From positions 101,786,229 to 101,850,228 of the forward strand of contig NC_085048.1 in assembly GCF_963662255.1 (NCBI RefSeq): a stretch of DNA of 64,000 bases. The letters run 5' to 3'. The position numbers and the translations under genes were made by a program. Below are positions 21,898-34,963 of the stretch, piece by piece (the first letter of the stretch is position 1; the number at the start of each line of letters is the position of its first letter). The DNA is from Cinclus cinclus. Lineage: Eukaryota; Chordata; Aves; Passeriformes; Cinclidae. Under the pieces are notes generated by a model. That model had not been told where the DNA came from. It searched no databases and saw nothing but the letters and a program-made list of their open reading frames with translations.

Positions 21898-21975
21898 AGG
21901 TTCCTGTTAAACCTGATTATAGCATCTGCAGATGCCCAATACAGCCCACTGTGTTTGTCAGTGATAGTCACCCTG
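21898..21975 (+). CDS. Candidate exon, same gene (phase 1-1, 78 nt)
   Basis: A good acceptor (GGAGCTCCTGCCTCCACTTGCAG) precedes a segment open in phase 1. CCTG|GTGAGG would be a donor leaving phase 1. It encodes 26 residues beginning EVPVKPDYSICRCP. Phase and length match the accepted exons, but the peptide contains two Cys and is not acidic. A second GTGAGT six bases further on would change the phase. It may be a real cassette exon or a chance match. Confidence 0.35.
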
Positions 21976-23702
21976 GTGAGGTGAGTATTTCAGTTTGATT
22001 GAATAAAATACTCTTTTTTTCTCCCCAAGAGAATTAAGGAATATTTATCTCTTGAAACTACTACTTTGCTGCTGTAGGTGTTTTAAATGGACTGTGCTTT
22101 TCCCAAAACTGCTTGTTATGAATTGTTGCAATATGAGCTGTCAGAGCTGGTTTATCAGAGCTATGATGTACATTCTTTTGCTATCTTGTATTGATACTCA
22201 TGTTTCATTATTCTCGTGGAGAGTGTCAAAGAAAAGATCCAGACATTTGAGGTTCCAGATCCAGAAAATGTCATACTTTAGGGATGTGTTTTAGGTACAT
22301 GCCTAAAGATAATGTCATGCCCACTCATAGCCCAGTAGTCACCTCACTGGCCACAGGCAGATGGTATTGCAGGAAAAAACTATTTGGCTTAACAATTCTC
22401 CCTCCTAGTTTACATAGTGACAGGAACAGAGAGGGCCACAATTATTCCAAGTTACTTACATCCACTTAGTGAGTTTCTGCTGCTTTCTGCTCTACGCATT
22501 GCAGAGACAAAGCATCACCAGGAACTTTGAGGTTGCTGCTTTTGTACCCTTTCTTGGCAGTAGAGAATGACCTGATTTTCCAAGATATACATTTGTATGC
22601 TTAGAAGATTTCTAAACACTACAAGTGATGACTGTTAGAAGCAATCCTTATCAAATGTTAAAATTCTTATTTGTATTATCTAAACCAAAAGGCATAAACT
22701 TCCTCTGAGTGTGACAAAGCATATACTTTGATATTGTGAAAGAAAATTTCATGTTCTATTCTTACTTGGTCCATTGCATAAAGATTTCTATATTCTCATT
22801 ATAGTGAAAAATATCACTATATTATAGAGAAAAATATATATTATAAAGAAAACTATAGTAGTGGAAAAAAACAGTAGTAGTCTGAGAAGACTTAAAATTT
22901 TCAACTGTGTGGGGTTTTTTTAAGTCTGTCTTGCAGTCTGTCATCAATGAGCTTCACAGTTAACACAAAGAAAAACAACATGGCAGGTAGGTCTGAGCTC
23001 TTGTTTCAAGATGGCTATAGAAGGAAAAAAATTTCTCAGAATCATCAACAACAAATTTTTTCAAAGAAATTAAAGTCCAGAAATTAAAGCAAAAGCTTAA
23101 AAAGATTTTAGAACTATAAAAATTAGCAAGAAAAATCAACAGTGAAAGTGAAAACATTTTATTAAGTTCAGGTGCCAGTTGTATCTAATAACTACAATAG
23201 TTTTACCTGTGTGCTCTACTATTAAAAAAACTCCAAGTTGAAGATTTTTAGGGACTTTTTCATTTCAGGCCTGATTCATGAAAGCGTCTATTTTCAGGAA
23301 AGCATTTGCATCTAGTAATTTGGATTCCTGTGGGATTCATGGACATGATTCAAGTTAAGAATGACTTAATTGTTTTTTCTCAAAATATATGGATTAAATG
23401 AAAAAAGAAATCTCAGAGCAAATAGAACACCAGCCTACCAATGAAAGCAATAGCTGTTCCTCTCTCTGTATTATGAGAAGTTGAACTAGAGATTTGATCT
23501 GGCTGTATTGGAATGTTAGTTTACATCTTGCTTAGGGAAGACGATCAGATTAGTAATAGCCAATGAATGGATGGAAGCCCAGTAAATGAAATTCAGCTCC
23601 AATATCTTTTCTCAGTAAGGCATAACACGTTTTTTCAGTAAAGTGGTTCATCAGTTTTCTATTTAATGAATAGCTTCTCTTTCATTTCCTTTGTTCTTAT
23701 AG
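21976..23702. other. Intron-like stretch
   Basis: AT-rich, no gene seen. A small inverted repeat (TATAGTGA / TCACTATA) lies near 22803-22820 in an AT-rich tract. Confidence 0.45.
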
Positions 23703-23768
23703 GCAAAACAAAACCTTTAGTTGTAGCCAGCCTATCATCAGAAGACATTGAGCTGAGCGAGAATAAAG
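23703..23768 (+). CDS. Internal exon of the unidentified host gene (phase 1-1, 66 nt)
   Basis: Acceptor TTTGTTCTTATAG and donor AAAG|GTAGAGA flank a segment open in phase 1. It encodes KTKPLVVASLSSEDIELSEN and a final Lys, with a Gly codon split across the upstream junction. The SSEDIELSE stretch resembles an acidic phosphorylation-prone segment (casein kinase 2-like context), which is an inference. Exon length is a multiple of three, and both splice junctions split a codon after the first base, as in its sister exons. Reading through the donor stays open for about 80 bp, so the splice site rather than a stop sets the end. Confidence 0.65.
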
Positions 23769-25444
23769 GTAGAGATTGGAAATTGTGTTTTGAAATATCC
23801 TGTCCCAAGAGGAAATTTAATGAAATTGTTTTTTCCTTTGTCTGGAAATAGCCAAAACTATAGTTAAACAATACAGAAATAGGAAAAGGCTTGTATTTTC
23901 ATTTACAAAAATCTTTGTAATTAAGTACTTGGTACCAGCTGTTGTGCTGGTAGGAGAGGTGCCGCAAATTCTTAAGACCTCTTGTTATGGAGTTAATACT
24001 AAAATACCATACATGACATATCCAAAATAAGCCCAAAGCTTGGGCTCACTGGGGTGATTCACAGGCATATAGTTAAGCATGCACATCCATCTGAGTGATA
24101 TCAGCTCCCTGTTCAGTGCTCCCCTCAAGCGGGAGAAGAAAAGCACAATAGCGATAAACACATCAGGAGGAGACAGGAGGAGATGAAGTCATAATATAGA
24201 GGCAGAAAGTAATGTTTATCTTGTGCAGACTGTGCTGGGCACTCAGATCATTTAGTTCGTAATAAATATTTAAAAGTGTCATAGGGCCAAATGACAGGGA
24301 GTTTAGGAAACAAGAGATTATCTTATGTAAATGTTTCAAGCTGAGATTTTTCCTGTGGAGTTATTGGTTTACCAACAGATAGGAACCAGTGCACAGCTGT
24401 ATTGTTTCTGATATTCCTGTGATAATCATGCTATTAGTTGTTTGTCCTGGTCTGCATTTTTTAGCATTTCTGTGGGGGTACATCAGGAAAAAGTCTGGGT
24501 GTTATACAAAGTATTTGACACTGGTAATCCAAAACAGGAGTTATGCTATCTATAATAAATATAGTCCATCAGTATGGCCTTCAAGAAAGACTAACAGAAA
24601 ATTTTCATGCATTTTACTGAGATAACATGATTATTAACATCCATTAACTTATTTATTTTAAAAGATTTAATGGTTAATTCAGCATCGCTACTTGACTCTC
24701 TTCTCATTTTTCTAGATAAGTGTGACAGGGTGTGAGATCCTGCCTTTTTGTTCCAAAGCCACATCCTGGACAGCCCACATACTTACCTGAGTTCAAAGCC
24801 TTGTGTAGGCTGATTTAAGAGCTCTTCTAACAGATTGATTGATACTGGAAGAAGAAAAAGAAACACAAACCTTTGCTGGAGCACTGGGTTTTGCTTTTAA
24901 TACATCACAAATTGAAGTCGTGGCAAGGGTAGTGGAAGGCAGAAACAGTGATGGATTCAATCCCAGTGTGGTTGGTGACTGCCTGTCATTAATTTCTCTT
25001 GTTTTGATGACATTTGGGCTGTTTATATATTATGTATCTGCAAGACTCCCCATTTTGTGTGTTTTGCAATGTGAGGGTCACTGTGAGGTTTTGGGTTTGG
25101 ATTTTCCTTTTCTGTCTGCAATCAGCTGATGATCCCAACAAATAGGTATTGTTCTGAGTGCTTGTTCCTAAGAAGATTACTGTCTTCTGATATGTTTCCC
25201 AGTGTGTAAGCCCTGCAGGTTTTTATGCTGTTCCATTAGAAGTCTCTTCTTAGGAAAGAAATCATCTTTGTGTGATAAGTCTCACTTTTTATATAATATA
25301 TTAAGAGTATATATAGGAAAAGATAGTGCCCTGAGAGATCCAAAGTGCATTATCTCTTTTTATTTGTAAAACTGTGCAAGTAATGATAAAAAAAAAAAAA
25401 AAGGAAAGCTAAGACCATGTTTAAGACCATGTATTCTTATTCAG
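23769..25444. other. Intron-like stretch
   Basis: No recognisable gene. A strong acceptor-like sequence ends at about 24715, but the frame behind it closes within a few codons. There is an A-run of about 14 at 25388-25402. Confidence 0.45.
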
Positions 25445-25650
25445 CTTTGCAGATTGTTACTGTGAGGGTGCTGAGGCACTGGCAGAGGTTGTGCAGAGAA
25501 GCTGTGGTTGCCCCATCGCTGAAAGTGTTCAAGGCCAGGTTGGACAGGGCTTTGAGCAACCTAGTCTAGTGGAAGTTGTCCCTGCTGTGGGATTGGAATG
25601 AAATGATTTTCAAGATCCCTTCCAACCCAAATGACTCTGTGATTCTTCAA
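25445..25650 (+). repeat. CR1 LINE 3' fragment (+)
   Basis: About 200 bp with hallmark CR1 3' sequence: GTGTTCAAGGCCAGGTTGGA, GGAAGTTGTCCCTGC, CCTTCCAACCCAAATGACTC and the terminal TCTGTGATTCTT. It is 5'-truncated like most CR1 copies and has no poly-A tail, as expected for this family. Confidence 0.93.
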
Positions 25651-26842
25651 TGTTTCTATAATTTCAGATTTTAATGTGTTGGGGTTTTTTTTTTAATAAA
25701 TACTACTGTTATTAAAATGCTACTTGAGAAATGGCATTTTCACAAAATCCTGCCATTTCTGTAAACGCCTAACACTCCTGAAATAAATTCCAGCTTTCAA
25801 ATTGTTTGCCCACCAAGTTAACATGGCTAAAACCTCCAGGTTCTGGAATATACTAATTTCTCTAGTTTATCTTCAAGTAAATGAACAGGACATAAAGCAT
25901 TTAGAGAAATTATGTTTTCCCAGTCCATCCACCTAATTACTGTAAAAGATTTATGGCAAGTAAGTCTAGCTGCACATTCCCAAAATGCACCACCATTAAA
26001 CCACCATTTCCTGCTATGAAAGTTTAGGTCTTTCAAATGCCAGCTCACTTGTGAGTGCACCAAAACAAGTATTTTGAGTCCAATTAGAGGTGACTAGCAG
26101 TTTTTCTGCGTTTTTTTCCCCTCCTCATATTTCTGGGATTAGAATATAGCAAACACATTGACATAGTTATTACTCTAAAACGTGGTAATATTCAAAACAG
26201 AGCACATGCATCTCTGCTGCTGTGAAGATCTAGCATTTCTGTTGTGAGTCCTCTTTATAATTTTTTTAAAGGAAAAGGGAGGATGAAAGGGGTTTTCATT
26301 ACTGGAGTGTGGGACAGTGCAGGAATTAGATTTTGAGGGACTTCGATTAAAATTAAAACCTCCTGTGAGACTGCAAATTTCACATTAATCTAAAAGTATA
26401 TGTCATCTGTTACCATAGGAGAGATACTGTCCAGGAATAAAAGTCCACACAAACCCAGTTTGCACATGGACTCTGAGCAAACTGAATTTTTCGAGTGTTC
26501 ATCTGTCTACAGAAAAGAAAGAAAGGCAGGAAGAACAGTTATATTTCAGGAATATTAGGATTTTCAATGCAAAACTGTAGAGGTGTCTTCTTATTCCAGT
26601 CTGTGCCAAGTTTCTTTTTCCACTATCTGCAAAGAACTGTTGCAATTTTACCCTTAAAAACTTGCATGCTTAACTATGATCTCTTGGGGGAGAGCTGACA
26701 TCTCCAGGCAGTACCTTCGCGAGTGCTTCATTACTGTGCATATGGAAGTAGATCCTTTATATACAGCTAATTTCAAGTGAGAGATGCTTCTTTCTGTGAA
26801 GTGTAAGGGCAGAAAAAAGAGATTAAAGTCATTAATGTTTAT
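25651..26842. other. Intron-like stretch
   Basis: No confident gene. An acceptor-like site at 26419 opens a frame of about 50 codons, but only weak donors follow, so it is not called. Confidence 0.4.
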
Positions 26843-26847
26843 GCAGC

Positions 26848-27546
26848 TGTTGGGGGTTGTTTTCTTCCCTTTTCCCTCTGTGGAATATTCCCCATTGTCA
26901 TGTATGATACCTGTTGATTAGGCCCTCTTGGCAGGGGAAGGGGGGAGGAGAGAGAAGAGGGAAACCCCTCGATATCCAAACAGCCAGAAGAGCAGACTGA
27001 AGGCTCTGGCTCGGCCCATTTCACCGCGGAGTTCGGACGAGGACAATCGCCGCCTCTGTCCCATCCCTGCCATCCCAGCACTGGGAGCCATCCTCACTGC
27101 TGTTGGACCCTGCACTGCTCCCTTCTCACTGTAACCTGCCACCATCCAGCACTCTGCTGAGCACCAGGACCGACACCGTGAGCGGAGAGCTCTCTCCATC
27201 TCTCTCCCCCCTGGGACAGCTCTGCCATCACCCCCAGCCCTCCTGCGGCTCTGCGGGACCCGCCCGCCCCCAGCACCGGGAACTGCAGCTCAGGGAAAAG
27301 GTGCCTGCAGCCAAAAAACACTGGGACTGAGTTACTGTTCTGTTTGTGGCTAATTTCATAGCTGTTTTTTTTGTTTGTTTGTTTTCCTTGTTAGATATAT
27401 TAGTAAAGAACTGTTATTCCTATCCCTGTACCTTTGCCTGAGAACTCCCTTAATTCCAAAATTATAATAATTTGTAGGGAGGCACACTCATTTCAGAGGG
27501 AGGCTTCTGCCTTTCTTAGCAAATACCTGTCTTTCAAACTGGGAAA
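26848..27546 (+). mobile_element. Solo ERV-L LTR (+)
   Basis: 699 bp beginning TGTTGGGGGTTGTTTTC and collinear with the provirus LTR throughout. It ends TTTCAAACTGGGAAA, where the usual terminal CA is mutated. GCAGC at 26843-26847 and 27547-27551 is the 5-bp target duplication. It is more diverged from the provirus LTRs than they are from each other, so it is probably older. No internal sequence is present. Confidence 0.93.
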
Positions 27547-27551
27547 GCAGC

Positions 27552-30500
27552 AGATAAAGGGTATATTAGGCAGGCTGCACTCAGTCTGGTATGTCTGTCT
27601 GTAAAAGATTGTGCTGGGGCTACAGACTTTAAATTGACCATGTAGTATGTGGAGACTGGATTGAACCTGTGCTTGTGTTTTGTTGTACAGTATATGCGTA
27701 CATGCACGTGTGTGTATGTGGCAGAGTGTTCTCCATCTTCATCTCAGTTGCATCTTCTGCTATTTAACCCAATTTAATGATTAGACTTCCTGGCAGGAAA
27801 ATGTAAAAAGGAGCTGGATTTAGTGCAGGTGAAGCATAGCTCCCTACTATGCAAAGTTTCTGTGCACAATACATTGATTATAATTCATTAGCACTTAGCA
27901 AGAACTGAATTTTCATTTGAAGGCTAACTAAATTAAATCACATACTAACTGATTTTTAAAATAGTGATTGATTGATTAATTATTTCCAGGTGTTCACCAA
28001 AGTCTGGGCTTTTGTGGTAGTGCTATTGAAAGCAAGTCACTGTTTTTCTGCATTCTCTGAAATGCAGTCAGATTTAGTTGGCTGGAGGGCTTTTGTTTTC
28101 AGAAATAGAATTAGTATGTGACTTGGTTAGGGGCTAGCCCTAAAAATTCTCTTTGGGCAGCCCAGAAGCCGATAAGTGTCCTGCCTGTAAAATGTAATGG
28201 GTATAAATTCTTCTTTGGCTAGCTGTAGCTCTCAGTGTGGAAAAAATCTTGATGTCCTAAAGACATAAGTGACTGAGAAGGGATAAACTAAAAAAGCATT
28301 TCAAATGAAGGGGAGCTGTGCAAATTGATGTAATTTAGTCATTCATAAGTGTGCGAAAAAGATTGACTGAAAGGCCAACGTGTTCAGAAAGAGGTGTTTA
28401 AAATCAGCTCTTAGGTATACATTAAGACGTCTGAATGACTGACCTGATTTTGAGAAGTAGCAAGCACTCAGCAGCTACCAATGAAATGTTTTTACTTCAC
28501 CCTTGGGCTATGATTAGACCTAAAATTTCAGCCTGGAAAATTTCAATTATAGGTAACTGAAAAAGAACCTTTTTAAATTGAAGAGTTTCAACCCCCTCAG
28601 CTATACCTGTGGCTTTGCATGTCTACTCAAGTGATAACGTTCTTCTGTCCCTTGGTTAGAAGGATTCCTGTGAAGGCAGACTGGCTAACACAATCTAATT
28701 TGTGGGGTTTGGGGTTTTTAACCAGGGGTGTCAGCACCACCATCCAATCAGCCACTTACTCTCTTAACAGCTTCCAGAAGGTTCACTTTGAGCTGTTTGT
28801 AATGTGGGTTATTCACTTCTTCACATTTAATCTGACCTGAGTTGTGCATCCAGATGGGGTCTGGCCCCTGAACTACTCAAGAGGTATTTCTGCTCTACCC
28901 TTCACCAGTACTGTCATCTGCAGCAGTGAACACTAATCTACTTACCTGGTTTATTCAAACCCTCCTTATTTTTGAATATTAGCTGACCTGGAGCCCTTCA
29001 GCTGCCCTCCCATCAGCCCAATATGAGATCCTGCTCTTTCATCTCCTCCCTCCTGTCCTTTCCCCCGATAGGCTCTAACCACAGCGATCAGGTTTTTCTC
29101 AGCTTTTTCATTTCCCAGAGCTCTGTACAACAGGTCCTGCCCCCTATGTCAGGAGAAGGATGCCCAGAGGTTTTATACCAGCAGCACCTGGAATTTCTCA
29201 TGTGGACAGGTGACATGCCCTTCTGTCAGATTGAAGCACAAACAGGTGGGAGAAGTATTTGGTGGATCCCACCTGCAGTGATGAACTGTTTGGTCTATTA
29301 CCTGAAAAATTGATTAAATAACTCTACAAGTTATTGCACCTACAAAAGGTCTGGTTTACCAAGCATTTTAAACTTGGACTCCAATAAATCTAATCTCTTA
29401 TAAAGATAGATTAAATTGAAATATTGGTGGACATAAAAATAATATTTTAAAGTCAAAGTTCAAGAATCTCATCCTAACTTCTTGTAAATCATCATTTTAT
29501 AGTACTTCATTTTAACATACTTTCCTTGGTTTATGAGACAAAAGAATACATATGGCTGTCTCCATGCACACCATTACCTGTAATTTTAGACATCTGCTTG
29601 GTTTCTTTCACTCTGGAAATATTCCAGTCATTTTTGACAATATCATGCTTTAAAAAAAAATGTACTGAACCTGTTACTTTCCTAATGACCAGTATTTTCC
29701 CTCTTTGATCTTCTTACAACTCCCTACAACATGGTGATTTATCTATGCTGTGTACAGGACCCAGGTGTTTTGCACATTAGAAACTACTCAGTAAATAAAC
29801 CGTACAGAGAGTGACTGGGGAGGTGAATTTTAAAAGATCATTAAAACCACTTAACATTTAGTTCTTACCATCTTCCCTCTTCCTTAGCCTTTGCAAAATC
29901 ATGTTTGAGCAGCATTGCCTTATACAGTCAAAAGAAAAATATGAATGGTATGGAAAAGCTTGGGGATTTATGGAGGATTTAGACAAAATAGTGCCTGGCT
30001 ATTGGCAGGAAGGATAGGATTGATAATTTGCTGCAAGCTACATGCTTTTCTTGGAGATGAATTCAATATATAGTTGATAGGAGCAGTGAATATATTCGTG
30101 GAGTATTCTGATCACTTCATTTAAAGCCTAAATATTTTGTAAACAGGTGGTTAAAGTCTGGGGCTAATTTCCAGGTGGATTCAAGCATGCACTTGCAACA
30201 AGTCTTGCAAGTCTTGCAAGTCAAGCAAGACACTTTTTTCAAGAAAATGGAGGGTAGCAGAGACAAGCACTCCTGACATGGACACTGCCATTCCAGCCAG
30301 CAAGAAGTTTTGAGAGAACTATGGGATGCTCAAACTTCAATGGCCACTTAAGCTCCTCATATGCAGTAGATAAATGTAGACTATCTTTGGCTTATTTATG
30401 CAATTAAATGTCCTGTTTGGTTCACTCATGTGTGCCTTTAGGAACTGTGCTCCAGTGTGGTATCAGAAACATATGTTTTTTTTCAGTCCTGACTGGTAGT

Positions 30501-33500
30501 GTTAACTTTTACAGTCCCAGTTTTTACTTAGCCAAAGTAAATCATGCCCAGTGTGTATGTTATCAAAAGTTAAGCAATACTGTGCTGTGAAAGAACATCC
30601 TGGCTTGGATTCTCTGGTATGACTTAACAGATAATTAACTGTGTTAGAAGACCAAATTGCTTTATGCCATTTTAAAAAATCAAATGAATAAGAGGAGAAC
30701 AAAGGCCTTAGGGACAACCAGAGTTCTTGTAGACCATGGAATCATATAGGACTGTAATACTGGGCTTATGCAGAGTTACACAAGGCTCCAAAGGGCTAAG
30801 TGAGCACAGAGGATCAGCTGAGCCTGAGGAATACCACTCTCCTTCTGAAAACTTGAACACAGAAAGTAGTGTATCATCAGTATTTTTATTGATCACTGCC
30901 TTTGGTTTTACGCTTTCACTTTTGTTTGGCCCAGATTTGCTTCATAAATCTGGGTTTATTCCTTTATTTTATTCTTGTTAATCCTAAAAGCAAATCTGTC
31001 CTTGGAGCTTTTGGCTTGAATGTTTAGTGCATTATTTGGATTTGAAAAGATGGAACCTTTGATGTAGTCTTGACCTTAAGGATTTTGGAACTCAGAATCT
31101 GCATGTTAAAACCAATCAAGACAGGTTCCTGCTGCTGAAATAAAACTGGGACACTCTTACAGCTAGGCAGTAGCTTCTGTTCATTCTGTGTTATTTTCAG
31201 ACATTCCTTGCAAAGAACAACTTGTGAAAAATTACCGTTGTATATTACCTGGGATCATTTGGAATTCAATGCAGTTAAATTGCTTTCTCAAACAATAGGA
31301 GCAATAGGACAGCTGTTTATAATAAAAATGAAAGTTTAACACAAGATTACAATTCCTTAAGAATAAAGCCCATGGGACTGGCTTCCAGCTGTGCCAATAG
31401 GTTGGAATAGTAACAATACCTCTCCCTCATTGATGCTGCACAAGAATTACAACATGATGGGGCTCATACGTTAGCCAGGCACAAGGTTTCTTAAAATCCA
31501 TTAGCTGTCGTTGGCCACTGCACATAACTGTGCCAGTGATGCTGCAAATTGGTTTTTGTATTAAACTGTAGTCATTCCTCATTCTGAGAAAAAAGGTGGC
31601 ACCAGTGAACTGGGATTAAGGGCACCAGTCTGGGAGTATGAAGTACTGTGCAAGTGGTGTGGGATAAGAGAACTCTAAGGGAGTGATTGGGTAGAGCTGC
31701 TTGTGTCTCCCCAACACAGGTGATACTATACTTACCATTACTTTGGACTGCTTGAAGGCCCTGTGTTTGGGTATCATGGTACTCAAGGCAGAGGACTTCT
31801 GATTCCAGCTTTGCCAGTACAGTTCCCTTTACAAGCATGCAGCTGTATCATACAGAAAAATACATTATAGTAATTTAAAGTATAGAGTATTACAGGTAGT
31901 ACAAATCTTGGCTTATCTGAAATCCTGAGAGCTTTGTCAAAAACTTCAGCAAAGCCAGAATTTCCCTCAGTGTGTTTCAAGTTTGCTTGAAAAATTCCCT
32001 ATAGAATTTTTGCTATTCCCATTTATACCAAGAGATCCTTCAGCTGGATTTTTTTGATTAAACTTGGAATTTGATAAAATTGTAATTTAGTTTTGCTCCA
32101 ATTCAGGCTGATAAGAGTAATCCTTTAAACTTCATTGTACAATTTGGTATGAAAGACTGGTGCAGTGGTCCACCTCAGAAGATGAGTAGAAATTTAAATG
32201 AACAGTAGGGCAAAAAATAGTGCAGCAAGTATAAAATTTAGCAAATGGTACATCAGTGAGTTATTATATTTTCAAACTTGGGTTTTTTAAACTTACTGTC
32301 ATGCCATGAAAGAAGTAAGAAACTGTGCAGGTAATTAAATATTTGCCTTGGGGGATTATTTGCAGCTGATTAAAGCCACACAGTTTCAGCACATACCTTT
32401 CCCACAGATTATTAAAATTGGATCAGATATTAACAACCCAGCTTTTTTGCTTATCCATCAGAGATTATTTTTTGACACTTTCAGGAACTGGGTTTTCCAG
32501 GGGTATCCTTGGGTATATTGTAAGATTTGCTCAGCTATTTTGTAGAGAGGGACCTTCCAGAATTTAAGCTGTAAAAACACTGTCATAATGTAGTTTATTA
32601 TCACTTGCTTTAGATCTTTTGGCACTGTCACTTTCCACTGAAAAGGATTTTAGAAAGCATCTCACATGGGAACACAAACAATGATTGTCTGTTGCTGCTG
32701 TTAGGACCTGGAGTGGACTTAACCCTGTGGTTTGCACAACATGCAGTTAGATCAGCAATGGTTTTTAATGAAACTCAAAGAGAGCTCTTTATCCAGTGAA
32801 ATCTGTGTGTGGTGAGGATGAGCAGAACTAAATCGAGTGTCTGCGTTGCTTTATTACCTGAATGCAGTCGAATTATGCATTATATATTTCTCCATGCCTA
32901 TGCAAAAACTGTCTGTTTTCAGAAAATGCTGTTTGACACAACAAAATAATGCCCTGCGTTTATGAAGACCCCAGATAGCACAGCAATTACACTTTCTGCC
33001 AAAATGTAATTTAAGTCTCACTGTGCTACTGGTTCCAAGTATTGCTATGGGCAGTTCATTTTGATAGTCTGCCCCAAAAAAAGTAAAGCACTCTTGGCCA
33101 CAATAATGACCTTGGGAGCTTTGTCATCAAGTGACATGAGGCTAGGATTTGCACAGGGATTTATGGGATTTAACATTTCTGGAAAGATTTAGAGCTTCTG
33201 GAAATCCAACCGTGAAAAGCTGTTATTCTAAATGAATAATAAATCACTTTATTTATCGAGTAGGTGGTTTGTGCTATTTCTCATAGATCTGTGCCACTCT
33301 GCTCATTAGGAATAAAATTTGTGGTAGTGCTGCTAATTATTCTTATAAATCCTTCTTTCCCAGCTCCTGGTTTGAGGTTTGTACTGACAGCAAAAAACTG
33401 CTCAGTAAGGGTAGGGATTCTGAAATCAGTTTGAATAATTGAAACCAACAAATATACTTCTGTAGTTTATAGACTGTGGCTAAACAGATAGGAAATCAGT

Positions 33501-33622
33501 CAGTGTATCAAAATGCCAAATATGAAGCAGGCACCTGAGAGCTCCTCTAACTCAAGTAACTCCTTTTCCAGCATGAAAACTGCTTCAGGATTTATTTGTT
33601 TGGTTGGTTTTTTTTCCCTCAG
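27552..33622. other. Long intron-like stretch
   Basis: Six kilobases without a confident gene or long repeat. A candidate exon at 29072-29209 is listed separately. A short direct repeat of AAGTCTTGC units lies at 30199-30222. Minus-strand ORFs such as 31572-31838 have no recognisable domain. Confidence 0.4.
29072..29209 (+). CDS. Candidate exon with a strong polypyrimidine acceptor (138 nt)
   Basis: A long pyrimidine tract (29035-29069) ending CCCCCGATAG precedes a frame that is open in phase 1 for about 80 codons. The donor ACAG|GTGACA would leave phase 1 after 46 codons, and ACAG|GTGGGA would do so 12 codons later. The product starts SNHSDQVFLSFF and is neither acidic nor similar to the other cassette exons. 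It may be an exon or a chance arrangement in a GC-richer patch. Confidence 0.25.
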
Positions 33623-33700
33623 ATTCCTTGAAAGACTCCAAAGGTATGCAGAAGAGTGTTTCAGTGCATCCTGTGGTGTGTGAACAAGATCAAGCCAAAG
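33623..33700 (+). CDS. Internal exon of the unidentified host gene (phase 1-1, 78 nt)
   Basis: A strong acceptor (GGTTTTTTTTCCCTCAG) and a strong donor (AAAG|GTAAAG) flank a segment open in phase 1. It encodes 26 residues starting DSLKDSKGMQKSVSVHPVVC and continuing with Glu, Gln, Asp and Lys. It is the first of three closely spaced exons (33623, 34306, 34874) with introns of about 0.6 and 0.5 kb, much shorter than the multi-kilobase introns on either side. The clustering strengthens each call. No domain is recognised. Confidence 0.72.
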
Positions 33701-34305
33701 GTAAAGTTTTCTATCAAAGTTTTTTAAGACTGAGATAATGAATCAGTGTGAAACTTCAGTGCTTCCAGTGTCAGCACCCAGTGGGTTTCAGCCTGACTTC
33801 TTCCACCTTAAGAAAATGTTGTTGGCTAGTAGATGTTATGTGTCAGCCAGGTTTGGGGCAGTAATCCTGGTGCTACTGGGGAAGCCACATCTCTAAATAG
33901 GTTTAGCCATACTGATCCTGGTTTTATTGTTATCATATCCTCCTATATTGCTGTTGTGGTTCTGAAAGCCTGTGGGGTGTTTCTGTTCCTTCTGCTGACT
34001 GTCAAGTGCAAGTGCTTTATAACAACTCCTATGGAAAACAGGTTCAAGGCTGAACTGCAAAAGAATGAAAACTGTAAGTGCTGCAGGGTCAGTTTTGACC
34101 AGCTATTTAACTGAATGCTTAGTATTGCTATGTGATATTTTCATATATAAAATGTGTCTGACTTTGTTCACTTAATAGAATAAACAGCGGTTCTTGGCTT
34201 AGAAGTAGCATGTTGTGTGTGAGGTTCATGTTCTGTTGTAATGAGTTTAGCATAGCCTGCTCACAGCATTGTCTTGATACCATTTTCTGTTTGTTGTATT
34301 AACAG

Positions 34306-34380
34306 GACAATGGGATGTTTCTGCAGATGAGGAGATAAAAACTGGGGCAGATTCCCAAGGCTCCTGCGTGAAAATGGAAG
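34306..34380 (+). CDS. Internal exon of the unidentified host gene (phase 1-1, 75 nt)
   Basis: Acceptor TTTGTTGTATTAACAG and donor GGAAG|GTACTC flank a segment open in phase 1. It encodes 25 codons (Gly split at the upstream junction), beginning GQWDVSADEEIKTGADSQ and ending near CVKME. The acidic, Ser/Gly-containing make-up matches the neighbouring exons. It is a middle member of the three-exon cluster. The frame joins correctly to the exons on both sides, giving a continuous open reading through 33623, 34306 and 34874. Confidence 0.72.
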
Positions 34381-34433
34381 GTACTCCTTGTGTCTTGAAA
34401 TCAAAAAGCAAGATTAACGAGCAAAAACACTAA

Positions 34434-34600
34434 CATAGAATCATGGAATCATAGAATGTCTGGGATTGAAGGGACCTTAAAGATCATCTAGTTCCAACCC
34501 CCTGGCATGGGCAGGTATGCCTTCTACTAGGCCAGGTTGCTCAAAGCTGCATCCAACCAGGCCTTCAAAACGTCAAGGGATGGGCATGGACTGTGTGTTC
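34434..34600 (-). repeat. CR1 LINE 3' fragment (-)
   Basis: The + strand shows AGAATCATGGAATCATAGAATG, GGGACCTTAAAGATCATCTA, CCAACCCCCTGGCATGGGCA and GCCAGGTTGCTCAAAGC, the reverse complement of a CR1 3' end. It is inserted in the short intron between the exons at 34306 and 34874, antisense to the gene. Confidence 0.93.
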
Positions 34601-34873
34601 TCTGGGATTGCATTAAGTCCCAGTGAAGACCCATTTTTGGAGCAGGCATATGGGATTTTGTGCTAAATCCCAGAAAGTTCAGTATCTTCAAGGCTTTGCT
34701 CTGAACTAGAGCCTCTTGGATTTCCTTGGACCTTTTTTTTCATTTGTACTTACGGAGGAAAAGATCCTTTTCCTCTGCCAGTGTTTTTAATGGCAAGGTC
34801 TCTAGTGGGTGCTAATCCTTTCATGTCCATTCTGAATAGCTTTACTCTTCATCTTTTTATCAAATTTATTCAG

Positions 34874-34963
34874 ATCCACTGTTGAACCAAGAAGACGCAA
34901 CAGAATTTGAGGTACCTTTGATTCTTGGTGCAGAGGAAAAGGAAGAAGGAAAAGAAGAAGGAG
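34874..34963 (+). CDS. Internal exon of the unidentified host gene (phase 1-1, 90 nt, acidic)
   Basis: Acceptor CAAATTTATTCAG and donor GGAG|GTGAGC flank 30 codons open in phase 1. The peptide begins DPLLNQEDATEFEVPLILG and ends in a run of Glu, Lys and Gly, making it the most acidic of the set. The consensus donor GTGAGC is strong. The segment is likely disordered. The opposite strand also has an open frame here (minus 34866-35138), but that is the mirror of a Glu/Lys-rich coding segment and has no splice support. Confidence 0.72.

Noticed and set aside
24715..24740. Strong acceptor-like pyrimidine tract at TTTTTCTAG
   Set aside because: The following frame meets a stop within seven codons and no phase-compatible donor precedes it.
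30735..30850. Possible antisense CR1 start (GGAATCATATAGGACTG)
   Set aside because: Only a few bases resemble the CR1 terminus, and the characteristic following sequence is missing.
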